DNA of 64,000 nucleotides from Sandarakinorhabdus sp. AAP62 (GTDB lineage Bacteria; Pseudomonadota; Alphaproteobacteria; Sphingomonadales; Sphingomonadaceae): NCBI RefSeq assembly GCF_000331225.1, contig NZ_ANFY01000003.1, positions 357,001 to 421,000 of the forward strand, written 5' to 3'. The position numbers and the translations under genes were made by a program. Under the pieces are notes generated by a model that did no database searches, was not told the origin of the DNA, and saw nothing but the letters and a program-made list of their open reading frames with translations. Below, piece after piece: positions 16,933-25,826 of the stretch (positions are counted from its first letter, which is position 1; each line of letters opens with the position of its first letter).

Positions 16933-17523
16933 ATGGCAAATATCCTTGGCAATCTCACGCAGGCGCTGATCATCGGCGTCGTCGCGCTGCTCGCCGTGAT
17001 CGGCGGCTATCACATGTCCTATGTCGGCGGTGATCTCTATGCCTTCGGCAACGGCTTCCTGCGCTTCCTGCACACCTGGGCCGGCATTTTGTGGATCGGC
17101 CTGCTCTATTATTTCAACTTCGTGCAGATCCCGACCATGCCGAGCGTGCCGGCCGAACTGAAGCCGGGCGTGAGCAAATATATCGCCCCCAAGGCGCTGC
17201 TGTTCTTCCGCCACGCCGCCCTGCTGACGGTGATCGTCGGCCTGGCGATTGCGGCCCACAATCGTTACCTCGTTGAAGCGCTCACTTTCCAGTCGCCCTA
17301 CATCGTCATCGGCACCGGCATGTGGCTGGGCCTGATCATGGCGGCGTTCGTGTGGTTCGTGATCTGGCCGAACCAGAAGGTGGCGCTGGGCCTGGTGGAC
17401 GGCACTGCCGAACAGAAGGCCGCTGCGGCCAAGACGGCGATGATGTTCAGCCGCACCAACTTCATCCTGTCGTTCCCGATGCTCTATTGCATGATCACCC
17501 AGGGCAACGGCCTGACGCTGTAA
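16933..17523 (+). CDS. PuuD/DUF989-like multi-helix membrane protein
   Basis: 196 residues with about five hydrophobic helices (residues 8-30, 45-65, 88-110, 125-150, 175-190). It matches the N-terminal membrane domain of PuuD-type urate hydroxylases, including FLRFLHTWAGILWIGLLYYFNFVQ and LFFRHAALLTVIVGLAI with histidines placed as possible heme ligands. The C-terminal cytochrome c domain found in PuuD is absent and no purine-catabolic genes are nearby, so urate oxidation is unlikely; a respiratory or heme membrane role is possible. ATG 16933 is the first Met of the fold. A terminator follows. Confidence 0.75.
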   Translation: MANILGNLTQALIIGVVALLAVIGGYHMSYVGGDLYAFGNGFLRFLHTWAGILWIGLLYYFNFVQIPTMPSVPAELKPGVSKYIAPKALLFFRHAALLTVIVGLAIAAHNRYLVEALTFQSPYIVIGTGMWLGLIMAAFVWFVIWPNQKVALGLVDGTAEQKAAAAKTAMMFSRTNFILSFPMLYCMITQGNGLTL

Positions 17524-17545
17524 TCCGGCGGCACTCCAGCAAGAG

Positions 17546-17578
17546 GGGCCGGTCCGCCATCGCGGGCCGGCCCTTTTT
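17546..17578 (+). terminator. Rho-independent terminator after the PuuD-like gene
   Basis: A 10-bp stem with one G-T wobble (17546-17555 with 17564-17573, 8-base loop) followed by five T. It lies between convergent genes. Confidence 0.88.
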
Positions 17579-17592
17579 GTGTTGGCGAAGGG

Positions 17593-17967
17593 TCAGGCCT
17601 TGCGCGGTTCGGCCTGCAGGCCGGTCACCGGTGCGCAATCGGGAAATTCGGCATAGCTGGCCCGGCGGCCATTGCGGCTGATCCACACCCGCAGCGAGGC
17701 GAAATCCGGGCAGGGGCGATAGCGCCAGCGGAATTCCCAGCCATCGGCCCATTGCCGGCCTTCCCGGGCGGCAAAGGCTGCGCGCGGATTGCCCGACTGG
17801 CGATGATACTGCAGCGCCAGCCGATCGGCGAGCGCGGCCGCCGTCTGCGCATCGATGGCCGGATCATAGAGGCTGAGCATGGCGCCTCCGCCCGCCACGA
17901 AGGCAGCTAAGATGAGCAGGAGGCGGCGGCGCGTCACTGCCTGCTCTTGTGCACGAACATGGGTCAC
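17593..17967 (-). CDS. Hypothetical protein with N-terminal membrane anchor
   Basis: 124 residues. One hydrophobic segment (about 15-35, LLLILAAFVAGGGAMLSL) follows a basic stretch (TRRR), so it is a signal anchor with the rest in the periplasm. The remainder holds two cysteines (PCPDF, PDCAP) that could form a disulfide, and a WEFRWRYRPCPDF patch. I recognise no family. It lies alone, convergent with the PuuD-like gene and divergent from rplU. Confidence 0.65.
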   Translation of the reverse strand: MTHVRAQEQAVTRRRLLLILAAFVAGGGAMLSLYDPAIDAQTAAALADRLALQYHRQSGNPRAAFAAREGRQWADGWEFRWRYRPCPDFASLRVWISRNGRRASYAEFPDCAPVTGLQAEPRKA

Positions 17968-18012
17968 GACAAAAGGGGTGCCGGCCCAGTATCCCCAACT
18001 GCATCAGCAGCG

Positions 18013-18041
18013 TTGACAAGATTTGGGCCATCCTCTAGTGC
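18013..18041 (+). promoter_or_regulatory. Possible promoter of rplU-rpmA
   Basis: A perfect -35 hexamer TTGACA (18013-18018) is followed after 17 bases by TAGTGC (18036-18041), a weak -10. It sits about 80 bases before the rplU start in a 150-base gap, where a strong ribosomal-protein promoter is expected. Confidence 0.45.
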
Positions 18042-18119
18042 CGCGCCTTCGTTCGGGGCCGGGATCACCTGATTCTGGCGCCGCGGCATATTTGAAACTC
18101 TTATTTCAAGGCTCCAACC

Positions 18120-18407
18120 ATGTTCGCAGTGGTGCGCACCGGCGGCAAGCAATACCGGGTCGCAGACGGTGACAAGATCATCGTCGAAAAGATCGAAGGG
18201 GAAGCCGGCACTGCCGTGACCCTGGAAACCCTGATGACCGGCGAAGGCGCCGCGCTCACCATGGGTGGCACCGTGCAGGCCGAAATCGTCGCCCAGACCA
18301 AGGGTGACAAGGTGATCATCTTCAAGAAGAAGCGTCGCCACAATTATCGCCGCCGCAATGGCCACCGTCAGCAGCTGACGGTGCTCAAGATCACCGCAGT
18401 CGCGTAA
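18120..18407 (+). CDS. rplU: 50S ribosomal protein L21
   Basis: 95 residues. The N-terminus [30 protein letters not shown] and the C-terminal [24 protein letters not shown] are the diagnostic L21 sequences, including the basic rRNA-binding loop. It is slightly shorter than E. coli L21. It heads the rplU-rpmA pair, with 15 bases to rpmA. Confidence 0.98.
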   Translation: MFAVVRTGGKQYRVADGDKIIVEKIEGEAGTAVTLETLMTGEGAALTMGGTVQAEIVAQTKGDKVIIFKKKRRHNYRRRNGHRQQLTVLKITAVA

Positions 18408-18422
18408 GAGGAGCGCCCCACC

Positions 18423-18698
18423 ATGGCTCACAAGAAAGCAGGCGGCTCGTCCCGGAACGGCCGTGATTCGGAAAGCAAGCGCCTTGGCGTGAAGCGTTTT
18501 GGCGGCCAGGCCGTCAATGCCGGCACCATCATCATCCGCCAGCGTGGCACCCCCACGCATGCCGGCCGCAACGTCGGTGTTGGCAAGGATCACACGCTCT
18601 ATGCGCTGGCCACCGGCACCGTGGAATTCCACACCGGCAAGCTCGGCCGCAAATATGTGTCGGTCAACCCGGTGGCGGAACCGCTCGCGGCTGAATAA
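18423..18698 (+). CDS. rpmA: 50S ribosomal protein L27
   Basis: 91 residues. [29 protein letters not shown] is the flexible N-terminal arm that reaches toward the peptidyl-transferase centre; the core [24 protein letters not shown] is the L27 barrel. It lacks the short cleaved N-terminal extension of Firmicutes L27. It is followed by a strong terminator before obgE. Confidence 0.98.
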   Translation: MAHKKAGGSSRNGRDSESKRLGVKRFGGQAVNAGTIIIRQRGTPTHAGRNVGVGKDHTLYALATGTVEFHTGKLGRKYVSVNPVAEPLAAE

Positions 18699-18728
18699 GC
18701 CCGGCTCTTTCCGCTTGATTTGAAAAAA

Positions 18729-18756
18729 GGGGAGCTGGGCAACCGGCTCCCCTTTT
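18729..18756 (+). terminator. Rho-independent terminator after rpmA
   Basis: A 10-bp stem with one G-U pair (18729-18738 with 18743-18752, loop GCAA), preceded by an A-run and followed by TTTT. It separates the ribosomal pair from obgE. Confidence 0.88.
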
Positions 18757-18773
18757 GCTTTTGAAGGCCCCCC

Positions 18774-19808
18774 ATGCATTTTCTCGACCAGGCCAAGATT
18801 TTCGTTGCCTCCGGTGCCGGGGGTGATGGGGCCGTGTCGTTCCGGCGCGAGAAGTTCGTGGAATATGGCGGCCCCGATGGCGGCGACGGCGGCAAGGGCG
18901 GGGACATCATCTTCGAATGTGTCGACGGCCTCAACACGCTGATCGATTTTCGCTACACCCAGCATTTCAAGGCCAGGCGCGGTGCCCATGGCATGGGCCG
19001 CAATCGCACCGGCCCGGGTGGTGATGACCTGCTGATCAAGGTGCCGGTGGGCACGCAGATCCTGGCCGATGATGACGAACGCACGCTGATCGTCGACATG
19101 ACCCGCGTCGGCCAGCGCGCCATCCTGTTGAAGGGCGGCGACGGCGGCAAGGGCAATGATCATTACAAGACCAGCACCAACCGCGCCCCGCGCCAGTTCC
19201 AGGCCGGCTTTCCTGGCAGGGAGATGTGGATCTGGCTGCGGCTGAAGCTGCTGGCCGATGTCGGCCTGGTCGGGCAGCCCAATGCCGGCAAGTCCAGTCT
19301 GATCAACGCCATTTCCAACACCAAGGCCAAGGTCGGCAATTATGCCTTCACGACGCTGAAGCCGCAGCTGGGCGTTGTCGCCCACAAGGGCCAGGAACTG
19401 GTGATGGCCGATATTCCCGGCCTGATCGCCGGCGCCGCCGACGGCGTGGGCATCGGCGATCGCTTCCTTGGCCATATCGAGCGTTGCCGGGTGTTGCTGC
19501 ATCTGGTCGATGCCAGCCAGCCCGGCCCGGTGGATCAATGGCGCGTGGTGCGCGAGGAGCTGGCGGCCTATGGCGGCGGGCTCGACGCCAAGCCGGAAAT
19601 CCTCGCCCTGTCCAAGGTCGATCTGGTCACGCCGCAGGCGCTGGCCGCCAAGAAGCGCGCGCTGGAACAGGCGAGCGGTGCCCATGTCTACACGATCAGC
19701 GCCGCCACCAGGCAAGGCGTCGAACCGGTGCTCGACAAGTTGATGGAAATGGCCGGCCGCGCGCAGGCGATGAAGCTGGCGCAGGAAAAGACGTGGTCAC
19801 CGCTTTAA
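18774..19808 (+). CDS. obgE: GTPase ObgE/CgtA
   Basis: 344 residues. The glycine-rich Obg fold (1-158; GGDGAVSFRREKFVEYGGPDGGDGGKGG) is followed by the GTPase domain with G1 GQPNAGKSSLINAIS, DIPGLIAGAADG and the SKVD guanine-specificity motif. It is a ribosome-associated GTPase in 50S assembly and stress control. It is short compared with Obg proteins that carry a C-terminal OCT domain, which is normal for this class. It lies between rpmA and proB, the usual order. Confidence 0.97.
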   Translation: MHFLDQAKIFVASGAGGDGAVSFRREKFVEYGGPDGGDGGKGGDIIFECVDGLNTLIDFRYTQHFKARRGAHGMGRNRTGPGGDDLLIKVPVGTQILADDDERTLIVDMTRVGQRAILLKGGDGGKGNDHYKTSTNRAPRQFQAGFPGREMWIWLRLKLLADVGLVGQPNAGKSSLINAISNTKAKVGNYAFTTLKPQLGVVAHKGQELVMADIPGLIAGAADGVGIGDRFLGHIERCRVLLHLVDASQPGPVDQWRVVREELAAYGGGLDAKPEILALSKVDLVTPQALAAKKRALEQASGAHVYTISAATRQGVEPVLDKLMEMAGRAQAMKLAQEKTWSPL

Positions 19809-19827
19809 GCCTCGCAGCCATCATCTG

Positions 19828-19919
19828 TCATGCTGGCGAAGGCCGGCATCCACGGCTGTTCCGTGGGCGCCCGCTGTCGCAGCTGGCGCCGCGATGGATG
19901 CCGGCCTTCGCCAGCATGA
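19828..19919. repeat. Long inverted repeat between obgE and proB
   Basis: Two 25-base arms (19828-19852 and 19895-19919) are perfect reverse complements with a 42-base spacer. The arm core is TGCTGGCGAAGGCCGGCAT. This has the look of the intergenic palindromic repeats frequent in sphingomonad and related genomes. The right arm ends about 10 bases before the proB start, so a transcript would place a strong stem directly upstream of proB. Confidence 0.8.
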
Positions 19920-19929
19920 TCTGGTTGGC

Positions 19930-21072
19930 ATGATGACTGCGGTTTCCTTCCCCGCCGCTGTCTTCGATCCCGCCACCTGCCCGCGGCTGGTGGTGAAGAT
20001 CGGATCGTCGCTGCTGGTGGACGGCGCGGGCAGCGTGCGGACCGACTGGCTGGCTGGCGTGGTCGCCGACATCGCCGAGCGCCGCCAACAGGGCCAGCAG
20101 GTGGTCATCGTCTCGTCTGGCGCCATTGCGCTTGGCGCGCGCCGGCTGGGCCTCGAAAAGGGCGGCCGCGCCAGCCTGGAAGACGCGCAGGCCGCCGCCG
20201 CCGTGGGCCAGGTGGCACTGGCCGGGGTGTGGGAGAGACTGTTGGCCGCCCGGGGCCTGACGGCGGCGCAGGTGCTGCTGACGCTGGGCGACCTGGAAGA
20301 CCGGCGCCGCTATCTGAACGTGGCGGCGACCATCGCCCGCCTGGCTGATCTGGGCGCGGTGCCGGTGCTGAACGAGAATGACACGGTGGCCACCACCGAG
20401 ATCCGCTTTGGCGACAATGACCGGCTGGCGGCGCGCGCGGCGCAGGCGGCGGGCGCCAGCGGGGTGATCCTGCTGTCCGACGTCGATGGCCTCTACACTG
20501 CCAATCCGGCCACCGATCCCACTGCGCAACGCCTGTCAGTCGTCAAGGCGCTCACCCCCGACATCATGGCGATGGCCACCGGCGAAACGCGATCGGGCAT
20601 GGGCTCGGGCGGCATGGCGGCAAAGCTGCTGGCGGCGCGCATGGCAGGCGCAGCGGGCATCTCGCTCGCCATTTGCGATGGCCGCGTCGATCGCCCGCTC
20701 ACCCATTTTGCAGCGGCCGGCGGAGGCACATTGTTCCTGCCGCCGCGTGCCGCCAAGGGCCGCAAGGCCTGGCTGGCTGGGCGCATCACCGTGGCCGGCA
20801 CGCTGGTGGTGGATGCCGGCGCAGCAGCAGCCCTGAAGCGCGGTGCCTCGTTGCTGGCGGCGGGCGTGCGACGGGTTGACGGCAAGTTCCGGCGCGGTGA
20901 CGTGGTGGCCATCATGGGCCCGGCCGGCGAACTGCTTGGTCGCGGCCTGGCCGGCTATGACGCCGATGATGCCCGCGCCATCCTTGGCCTGCGCAACGAA
21001 GCCCAAGGCGCCATCCTGGGCTATGCACCGCGCGCTGCTCTCGTCCACGCCGATCATCTGGTGATGCTATGA
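19930..21072 (+). CDS. proB: Glutamate 5-kinase
   Basis: 380 residues. First step of proline synthesis, phosphorylating glutamate. The amino-acid-kinase domain shows [20 protein letters not shown] and [24 protein letters not shown]; a C-terminal PUA domain (about 285-375) is present, as in most bacterial enzymes. Two adjacent ATG codons (19930, 19933) can serve as start. It overlaps proA by 4 bases (ATGA), and the two enzymes pass on a labile acyl-phosphate, so coupling makes sense. Confidence 0.96.
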   Translation: MMTAVSFPAAVFDPATCPRLVVKIGSSLLVDGAGSVRTDWLAGVVADIAERRQQGQQVVIVSSGAIALGARRLGLEKGGRASLEDAQAAAAVGQVALAGVWERLLAARGLTAAQVLLTLGDLEDRRRYLNVAATIARLADLGAVPVLNENDTVATTEIRFGDNDRLAARAAQAAGASGVILLSDVDGLYTANPATDPTAQRLSVVKALTPDIMAMATGETRSGMGSGGMAAKLLAARMAGAAGISLAICDGRVDRPLTHFAAAGGGTLFLPPRAAKGRKAWLAGRITVAGTLVVDAGAAAALKRGASLLAAGVRRVDGKFRRGDVVAIMGPAGELLGRGLAGYDADDARAILGLRNEAQGAILGYAPRAALVHADHLVML

Positions 21073-22304
21073 TCAACGATATGGCCCGTTCTGCCCGGGC
21101 TGCCCTGCCGGCGCTGGCCGCTGCCCCCACCGCGCAGAAGGCGCAGGCGGTTCGTGCCGCAGCTGCGGCCATCCGCGCCCGCCGCGATGAGCTGCTGGCG
21201 GCCAATGCGGCCGATGTGCTCGCCGCCGCCGGCCTGTCGGCCGCGCTGGTGGACCGGTTGGCACTGGATCCCGGCCGTATCGAGGGCATCGCCGCCGGGC
21301 TCGACACCGTCGCCGGGCTGGCCGATCCGGTGGGCCAGGTGATTGCGCGCTGGTCGCAGCCCAATGGCCTGCAGTTCGAGCGCGTCCGCGTGCCGCTGGG
21401 CGTGATCGGCATCATCTATGAAAGCCGGCCGGGCGTCACCGCGGATGCGGCGGCCCTGTGCCTGATGGCGGGCAACGCCTGCCTGCTGCGCGGTGGTTCG
21501 GAGGCGGCGCGGTCCAACGCCTTACTGCTCGATTGCATGGCGCACGGGTTGCGCGAGGCGGGCCTGCCGGCAGCGGCGGTGCAGATGGTGCCGGCTGGGG
21601 ACCGGGCGCTGGTGGGCGAAATGCTCGGCGCGCATGGCCTGATCGATGTGATAATCCCGCGCGGCGGCAAGGGGCTGGTGGCGCGGGTTCAGCAGGAGGC
21701 GCGCGTGCCGGTGCTGGCGCACCTTGATGGCATCAATCATGTCTATGTCGATGCCAGCGCCGATGCCGACAAGGCGGTGGCCATCGTGATCAATTCGAAG
21801 TTGCGGCGCACGGCGGTGTGCGGATCGATGGAGACGCTGCTGATCGATGCGGCAGCGCCAGAAAGCCTGAAGCATCTGCTGGTCACCGCCCTGCTGGAGG
21901 GGCCCTGCGAAGTGCGCGGCGATGCAGCGGTGCAGACGCTCGATGCCCGCGTGAAGCCGGCTGCGGCCGAGGACTGGGACACCGAATATCTCGACGCCAT
22001 CGCCAGCGTTGCCGAGGTGGCCGGCGTCGATGGCGCCATCGCCCATATCGCCGCCCATGGCAGCCAGCACACCGATTCGATCGTGACCGAAGATCAGGCC
22101 GTGGCCGAGCGCTTCCTGGCCCGGGTCGATTCGGCGATCGTGCTGCACAATGCTTCCACCCAATATGCCGATGGCGGCGAATTCGGCTTCGGCGCCGAAA
22201 TCGGCATCGCCACGGGCCGCCTGCACGCGCGCGGCCCGGTAGCGCTGGAGGGCTTGACCATCTTCAAGACCATCGTGCGTGGGTCGGGCCAGGTTCGGCC
22301 CTGA
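21069..22304 (+). CDS. proA: Gamma-glutamyl phosphate reductase
   Basis: 411 residues; NADPH-dependent reduction of glutamyl-5-phosphate to the semialdehyde. An aldehyde-dehydrogenase-like fold with the catalytic cysteine in [13 protein letters not shown] (about residue 255), [23 protein letters not shown] in the cofactor domain, and the C-terminal [31 protein letters not shown] block. It overlaps proB upstream and nadD downstream (TGATG). Confidence 0.97.
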   Translation: MINDMARSARAALPALAAAPTAQKAQAVRAAAAAIRARRDELLAANAADVLAAAGLSAALVDRLALDPGRIEGIAAGLDTVAGLADPVGQVIARWSQPNGLQFERVRVPLGVIGIIYESRPGVTADAAALCLMAGNACLLRGGSEAARSNALLLDCMAHGLREAGLPAAAVQMVPAGDRALVGEMLGAHGLIDVIIPRGGKGLVARVQQEARVPVLAHLDGINHVYVDASADADKAVAIVINSKLRRTAVCGSMETLLIDAAAPESLKHLLVTALLEGPCEVRGDAAVQTLDARVKPAAAEDWDTEYLDAIASVAEVAGVDGAIAHIAAHGSQHTDSIVTEDQAVAERFLARVDSAIVLHNASTQYADGGEFGFGAEIGIATGRLHARGPVALEGLTIFKTIVRGSGQVRP

Positions 22305-22909
22305 TGGCCCGTATCGGCCTGCTGGGCGGCAGCTTCAATCCGGCGCACGGTGCGCATCGGCATATCAGCCTGGTGGCGTTGCAGCAATTGCAGCTCGACG
22401 CCGTCTGGTGGCTGGTTTCGCCGCTCAACCCGTTGAAATCGCAGGATGGAATGGCGCCGCTGGCCATGCGGGTGGCACGCGCGAAGGCGGTCGCCCGCCA
22501 CCCGCGCATCAAGGTCACCGCGCTGGAAGAACAGCTTGGCACGCGCTTTGCCGTCGACACGGTGGCGGCCTTGCAGCGTCGGTTTCCACAGCACCAGTTC
22601 GTCTGGCTGGCCGGCAGTGACATCGTGGCCGAACTGCACCGCTGGCGGCGCTGGCGGCATTTCCTGCGTGCCGTACCGCTCGCCGTCGTGCCGCGCCCCG
22701 GCGTTTCGCTGCTTGGCGCCCCGGCGCTCAGCTGGTCCGGCTGGTCGCCCGCAGCGCCTTCACGCTGGACGCAGGCCGTGCTGCCGGCGATAATCAGCTT
22801 GCACTCCCGTTTGCGGCCGGAATCGGCTACAGAGATCCGCAGCGCCGATCCCGGCTGGGCCACAGATGCCCGATTTGATGAAAAGGCACGTTCGTTTGAC
22901 CAAGACTGA
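22304..22909 (+). CDS. nadD: Nicotinate-nucleotide adenylyltransferase
   Basis: 201 residues. It converts NaMN to deamido-NAD. The nucleotidyltransferase signature GGSFNPAHGAHRHIS is present (HxGH-type), as are WLAGSDIV and the C-terminal SATEIRS, which corresponds to the ISxTxxR motif. The start overlaps the proA stop by one base. The 3' end overlaps the rsfS start region by 44 bases in another frame. Confidence 0.94.
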   Translation: MARIGLLGGSFNPAHGAHRHISLVALQQLQLDAVWWLVSPLNPLKSQDGMAPLAMRVARAKAVARHPRIKVTALEEQLGTRFAVDTVAALQRRFPQHQFVWLAGSDIVAELHRWRRWRHFLRAVPLAVVPRPGVSLLGAPALSWSGWSPAAPSRWTQAVLPAIISLHSRLRPESATEIRSADPGWATDARFDEKARSFDQD

Positions 22910-23294
22910 CCGCGTGGACGAACTCCACGCCATGATCATGAAGAGCCTGGATGATGATCAGGCCGTGGATCCCGTTTCCATCCCGCTCGCCGGCAAGACC
23001 AGCATCGCCGATTTCATGGTGATCGCCAGCGGCCGCAGCGGCCGCCAGGTTGCATCGATGGCGATGAAGATCGCCGACAAGATGAAGAGCGATTTCCGCC
23101 GCAGCGCCCGCGTGCAGGGCCTGCCGGCCGCCGATTGGGTGCTGATCGATTGCGGTGATATCATTGTCCATCTGTTCCGGCCCGATGTGCGCGCCTTCTA
23201 CAATCTGGAGAAGATGTGGGGGTTGGATGACGCGCCGAACCCGTCGCCGGCCTTTGCCCCCGTCACCGGTCCCGCGGTTGCGACTCCGCGCTGA
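22866..23294 (+). CDS. rsfS: Ribosome silencing factor RsfS
   Basis: Up to 142 residues. The core IADFMVIASGRSGRQVASMAMKIADKM and ADWVLIDCGDIIVHLFRPDVRAFYNLEKMW is the DUF143 family, which binds L14 and blocks subunit joining in starvation. Start codons are uncertain: ATG 22866 and ATG 22878 both lie inside nadD; a later non-ATG start would remove the overlap. The C-terminus has a short Pro/Ala tail. It continues the nadD-rsfS-rlmH order. Confidence 0.93.
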   Translation: MPDLMKRHVRLTKTDRVDELHAMIMKSLDDDQAVDPVSIPLAGKTSIADFMVIASGRSGRQVASMAMKIADKMKSDFRRSARVQGLPAADWVLIDCGDIIVHLFRPDVRAFYNLEKMWGLDDAPNPSPAFAPVTGPAVATPR

Positions 23295-23297
23295 GCG

Positions 23298-23723
23298 GTG
23301 AAGCTGCACATCATCGCGCGCGGCCGCATTGGCCAATCACCGGAAGCCGAGCTGGTGGAACGTTATGCCACCCGCCTGCGCGGCCGGCTGGTGGTGACCG
23401 AGATTGGCGACACGTCGCCGTGGCCGCTGTTCGGCATTCATCTCGGCCCTGGCCGCACCGTCGCGCTGGACGAACGTGGCCGCGATCTGCCGTCCACCGA
23501 TCTGGCAGCACAGCTTGCCCGCTGGCGCGATGATGGCGTGCGGGAAGTGCGTTTCCTGATCGGCGCCGCCGACGGCCATGATGCCGCCACCCGCGACAAG
23601 GCTGATCTGCTGCTGGGCTTTGGCCATGCCACCTGGCCGCACATGCTGGTGCGCGCCATGCTGGCCGAACAGCTGTATCGCGCCAATTCCATCCTGGATG
23701 GCCACCCCTATCATCGGGAGTGA
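23298..23723 (+). CDS. rlmH: 23S rRNA (pseudouridine1915-N3)-methyltransferase
   Basis: 141 residues with a GTG start 3 bases after rsfS. It is a SPOUT methyltransferase: FLIGAADGHD is the SAM-binding knot loop, and the C-terminus ends with LVRAMLAEQLYRANSILDGHPYHRE, the invariant tail that forms the active site in the dimer. The length is a little shorter than the E. coli protein (155) but complete. Confidence 0.96.
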   Translation: MKLHIIARGRIGQSPEAELVERYATRLRGRLVVTEIGDTSPWPLFGIHLGPGRTVALDERGRDLPSTDLAAQLARWRDDGVREVRFLIGAADGHDAATRDKADLLLGFGHATWPHMLVRAMLAEQLYRANSILDGHPYHRE

Positions 23724-23816
23724 AAGGCCGTTCACTGGTTTGAAAGGCCGCAGGGAGTAGCAAGCTTTCCCACATCTGCTATCCTCTGCCCTTATTTGCC
23801 GTGAGTCTGCTGCCCG

Positions 23817-25178
23817 ATGAGCCTGAAACAGAGCTGGAAGATCGCCCTGCCGCTGGCCGCCCTGGTGCTGGTGCCGGGCTATGCCGCCGTGCAGGCCGCT
23901 GCCGAAACCGATACCTACAAGGAACTCGACGCGCTGATGGACGTGTTCGAGCGGGTGCGCGTGACATATGTGGACAAGGTTGACGACAAGACGCTGATCC
24001 GCGGCGCCATCAATGGCATGCTGGCCAGCCTCGATCCGCACTCCGGCTATCTGGATGGCCGCGACTATGCCAATCTGAAACAGACGACCGACGGCGAATA
24101 TAGCGGCCTCGGCCTCACGGTCACATCGGAAGATGGCGCGGTGAAGGTGGTCACCCCCACCGATGGCACGCCCGCTGCCAAGGCCGGCATCAAGGCCGGC
24201 GATTATGTCACCCACCTGGATGACGAGCTGATCTATGGCGGCACGCTCAACGAAGCGGTCGACAAGATGCGCGGCCCCGCCGGCACCACGATCAAGCTCA
24301 CCGTCGTGCGCCAGGGTGAACCCAAGCCGCTGGAATTCAAGCTTACCCGCGAAGTGGTGGTGATCAAGCCGGTGCGCTGGGAGACCCGTGGCAATATCGG
24401 CCTGATCCGCATTTCCACCTTCAACAGCAAGACCGGCGAAGCCACGCGTGAAGCGGTGGAAGGCGTCAAGGCCAAGCTCGGCGCCGGGGTGGTCGGCTAT
24501 GTCATCGATCTGCGTTCCAATCCGGGTGGCCTGCTCGATGAAGCCATCAAGGTGTCGGACGTGTTCCTCGATGCCGGCGAAGTCGTGTCCGAACGCCGCC
24601 GCGCCAAGAATGATGTTGATCGCTATTTCGCCAAGGCCGGCGACGTGACCGACGGCAAGCCGGTGGTGGTGCTGGTTGATGAAGGAACGGCCTCGGCCGC
24701 CGAAATCGTAGCCGGTGCGTTGCAGGATCATCGCCGCGCCATCGTGCTGGGTCAGCGCAGCTTCGGCAAGGGCAGCGTGCAGACCGTCTATCCGCTCTCG
24801 GCCGAAACCGCCCTGCGGCTGACAACGGCGCGATATTTCACCCCGTCGGGCCGCAGCGTGCAGGAAAACGGCATCGAACCCGATATCCAGGTGCCGCAGC
24901 TTTCCGATCCGCGCGTGGCGGATCGCAAGCCGCTGCGCGAGGCCGATCTGAAGAAGCATCTGATCAACGAGATCAAGGATTCCACCGCCAAGCTGGTCGA
25001 GCAGGACAGCGTGGCCGATCCGCGTTTCCTCGCCAAGGCCGAGGATCTGAAAGCCAAGGGCGTGCTGGATTATCAGCAGGATTATGCCATCCGGCTCTTG
25101 AATCGCCTGGCGCCGCCCGCGCCGCCGGCGGTTCAGGTGGCGGCCGGGGCTGCTGCTGCGCGCACCGCCTCGCGGTGA
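23817..25178 (+). CDS. ctpA: Carboxy-terminal processing protease (S41)
   Basis: 453 residues. A signal peptide (LPLAALVLVPGYAAVQAAA) exports it to the periplasm. A PDZ domain spans about 85-170, and the protease core contains the catalytic Ser293 (DEGTASAAEIVAG) and Lys318 (GQRSFGKGSVQ), 25 residues apart as in CtpA/Prc. It trims C-termini of envelope proteins and often controls peptidoglycan hydrolases. The C-terminal Ala/Pro tail is low-complexity. In many alphaproteobacteria an EnvC-like M23 gene lies between rlmH and this gene; here there is none. Confidence 0.93.
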   Translation: MSLKQSWKIALPLAALVLVPGYAAVQAAAETDTYKELDALMDVFERVRVTYVDKVDDKTLIRGAINGMLASLDPHSGYLDGRDYANLKQTTDGEYSGLGLTVTSEDGAVKVVTPTDGTPAAKAGIKAGDYVTHLDDELIYGGTLNEAVDKMRGPAGTTIKLTVVRQGEPKPLEFKLTREVVVIKPVRWETRGNIGLIRISTFNSKTGEATREAVEGVKAKLGAGVVGYVIDLRSNPGGLLDEAIKVSDVFLDAGEVVSERRRAKNDVDRYFAKAGDVTDGKPVVVLVDEGTASAAEIVAGALQDHRRAIVLGQRSFGKGSVQTVYPLSAETALRLTTARYFTPSGRSVQENGIEPDIQVPQLSDPRVADRKPLREADLKKHLINEIKDSTAKLVEQDSVADPRFLAKAEDLKAKGVLDYQQDYAIRLLNRLAPPAPPAVQVAAGAAAARTASR

Positions 25179-25244
25179 TTGCACCTGTCACACACGCCGG
25201 CTAAGCCCTGAAGCATCGTTCATCCGCGAAGGATTTCGCCGCCC

Positions 25245-25826
25245 GTGCTGCGCCGCCTGTATGACTGGACTCTCGCCAAGGCCGCTGGCCCCGGTGCGGA
25301 ACGCTGGCTGATGGGCATCAGCTTTGCGGACAGCAGCTTCTTCCCGGTGCCGCCCGATGTCATGCAGATCCCGATGTCGATCGCGCGGCCGGAACGCTCG
25401 CTGCGCTATGCCGCGGTTTCCACGGTGGCTTCGGTGGCCGGCGCTCTGCTCGGCTATCTGATCGGCGCCGTGCTCTATCAGACGATCGGCGTGCCGCTGC
25501 TCAGTCTTTATGGCTATGAAGACAAGTTCGTGGCCTTTGCCGCCGACATCAAGGCCAATGGCTTCCTGTGGATGCTGGCCTTTGCTTTCCTGCCCATCCC
25601 CTACAAGGTGGCGACCATCGCGGCGGGTTCGGTGTCGCTGTCGATCCCGGTGCTGATCGCGGCCTCCATCCTGGGGCGCGGCGGGCGCTTTTTCCTGGTG
25701 GCTTTGGTACTGCGGCGCTTCGGCGCGCAGGCGCAGGAGCTCATTGATCGCTATTTCAACGCGCTGGCGGTGACGGCTACGGCCCTGTTTGTCGGCGGTT
25801 TCGTGGTGGTGAAATATGCCTTCTAA
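25245..25826 (+). CDS. YqaA/DedA-like (VTT-type) membrane protein
   Basis: 193 residues. Membrane segments lie at about 55-80, 105-125, 130-150 and 170-190, with short amphipathic parts between. ADSSFFPVPPDVMQIPM resembles the reentrant-loop motif of YqaA and SNARE-associated/VTT proteins, linked to lipid scrambling or flipping. The GTG at 25245 is preceded by GAAGGA. It overlaps dsbB by 11 bases. The substrate is not known. Confidence 0.8.
   Translation: MLRRLYDWTLAKAAGPGAERWLMGISFADSSFFPVPPDVMQIPMSIARPERSLRYAAVSTVASVAGALLGYLIGAVLYQTIGVPLLSLYGYEDKFVAFAADIKANGFLWMLAFAFLPIPYKVATIAAGSVSLSIPVLIAASILGRGGRFFLVALVLRRFGAQAQELIDRYFNALAVTATALFVGGFVVVKYAF

Noticed and set aside
25226-25247. CGCGAAGGATT before the YqaA-like gene, resembling the -35 box of the ECF motif
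   Set aside because: No CGTTGAA follows at the right distance, and the GAAGGA is at ribosome-site spacing from the GTG start.
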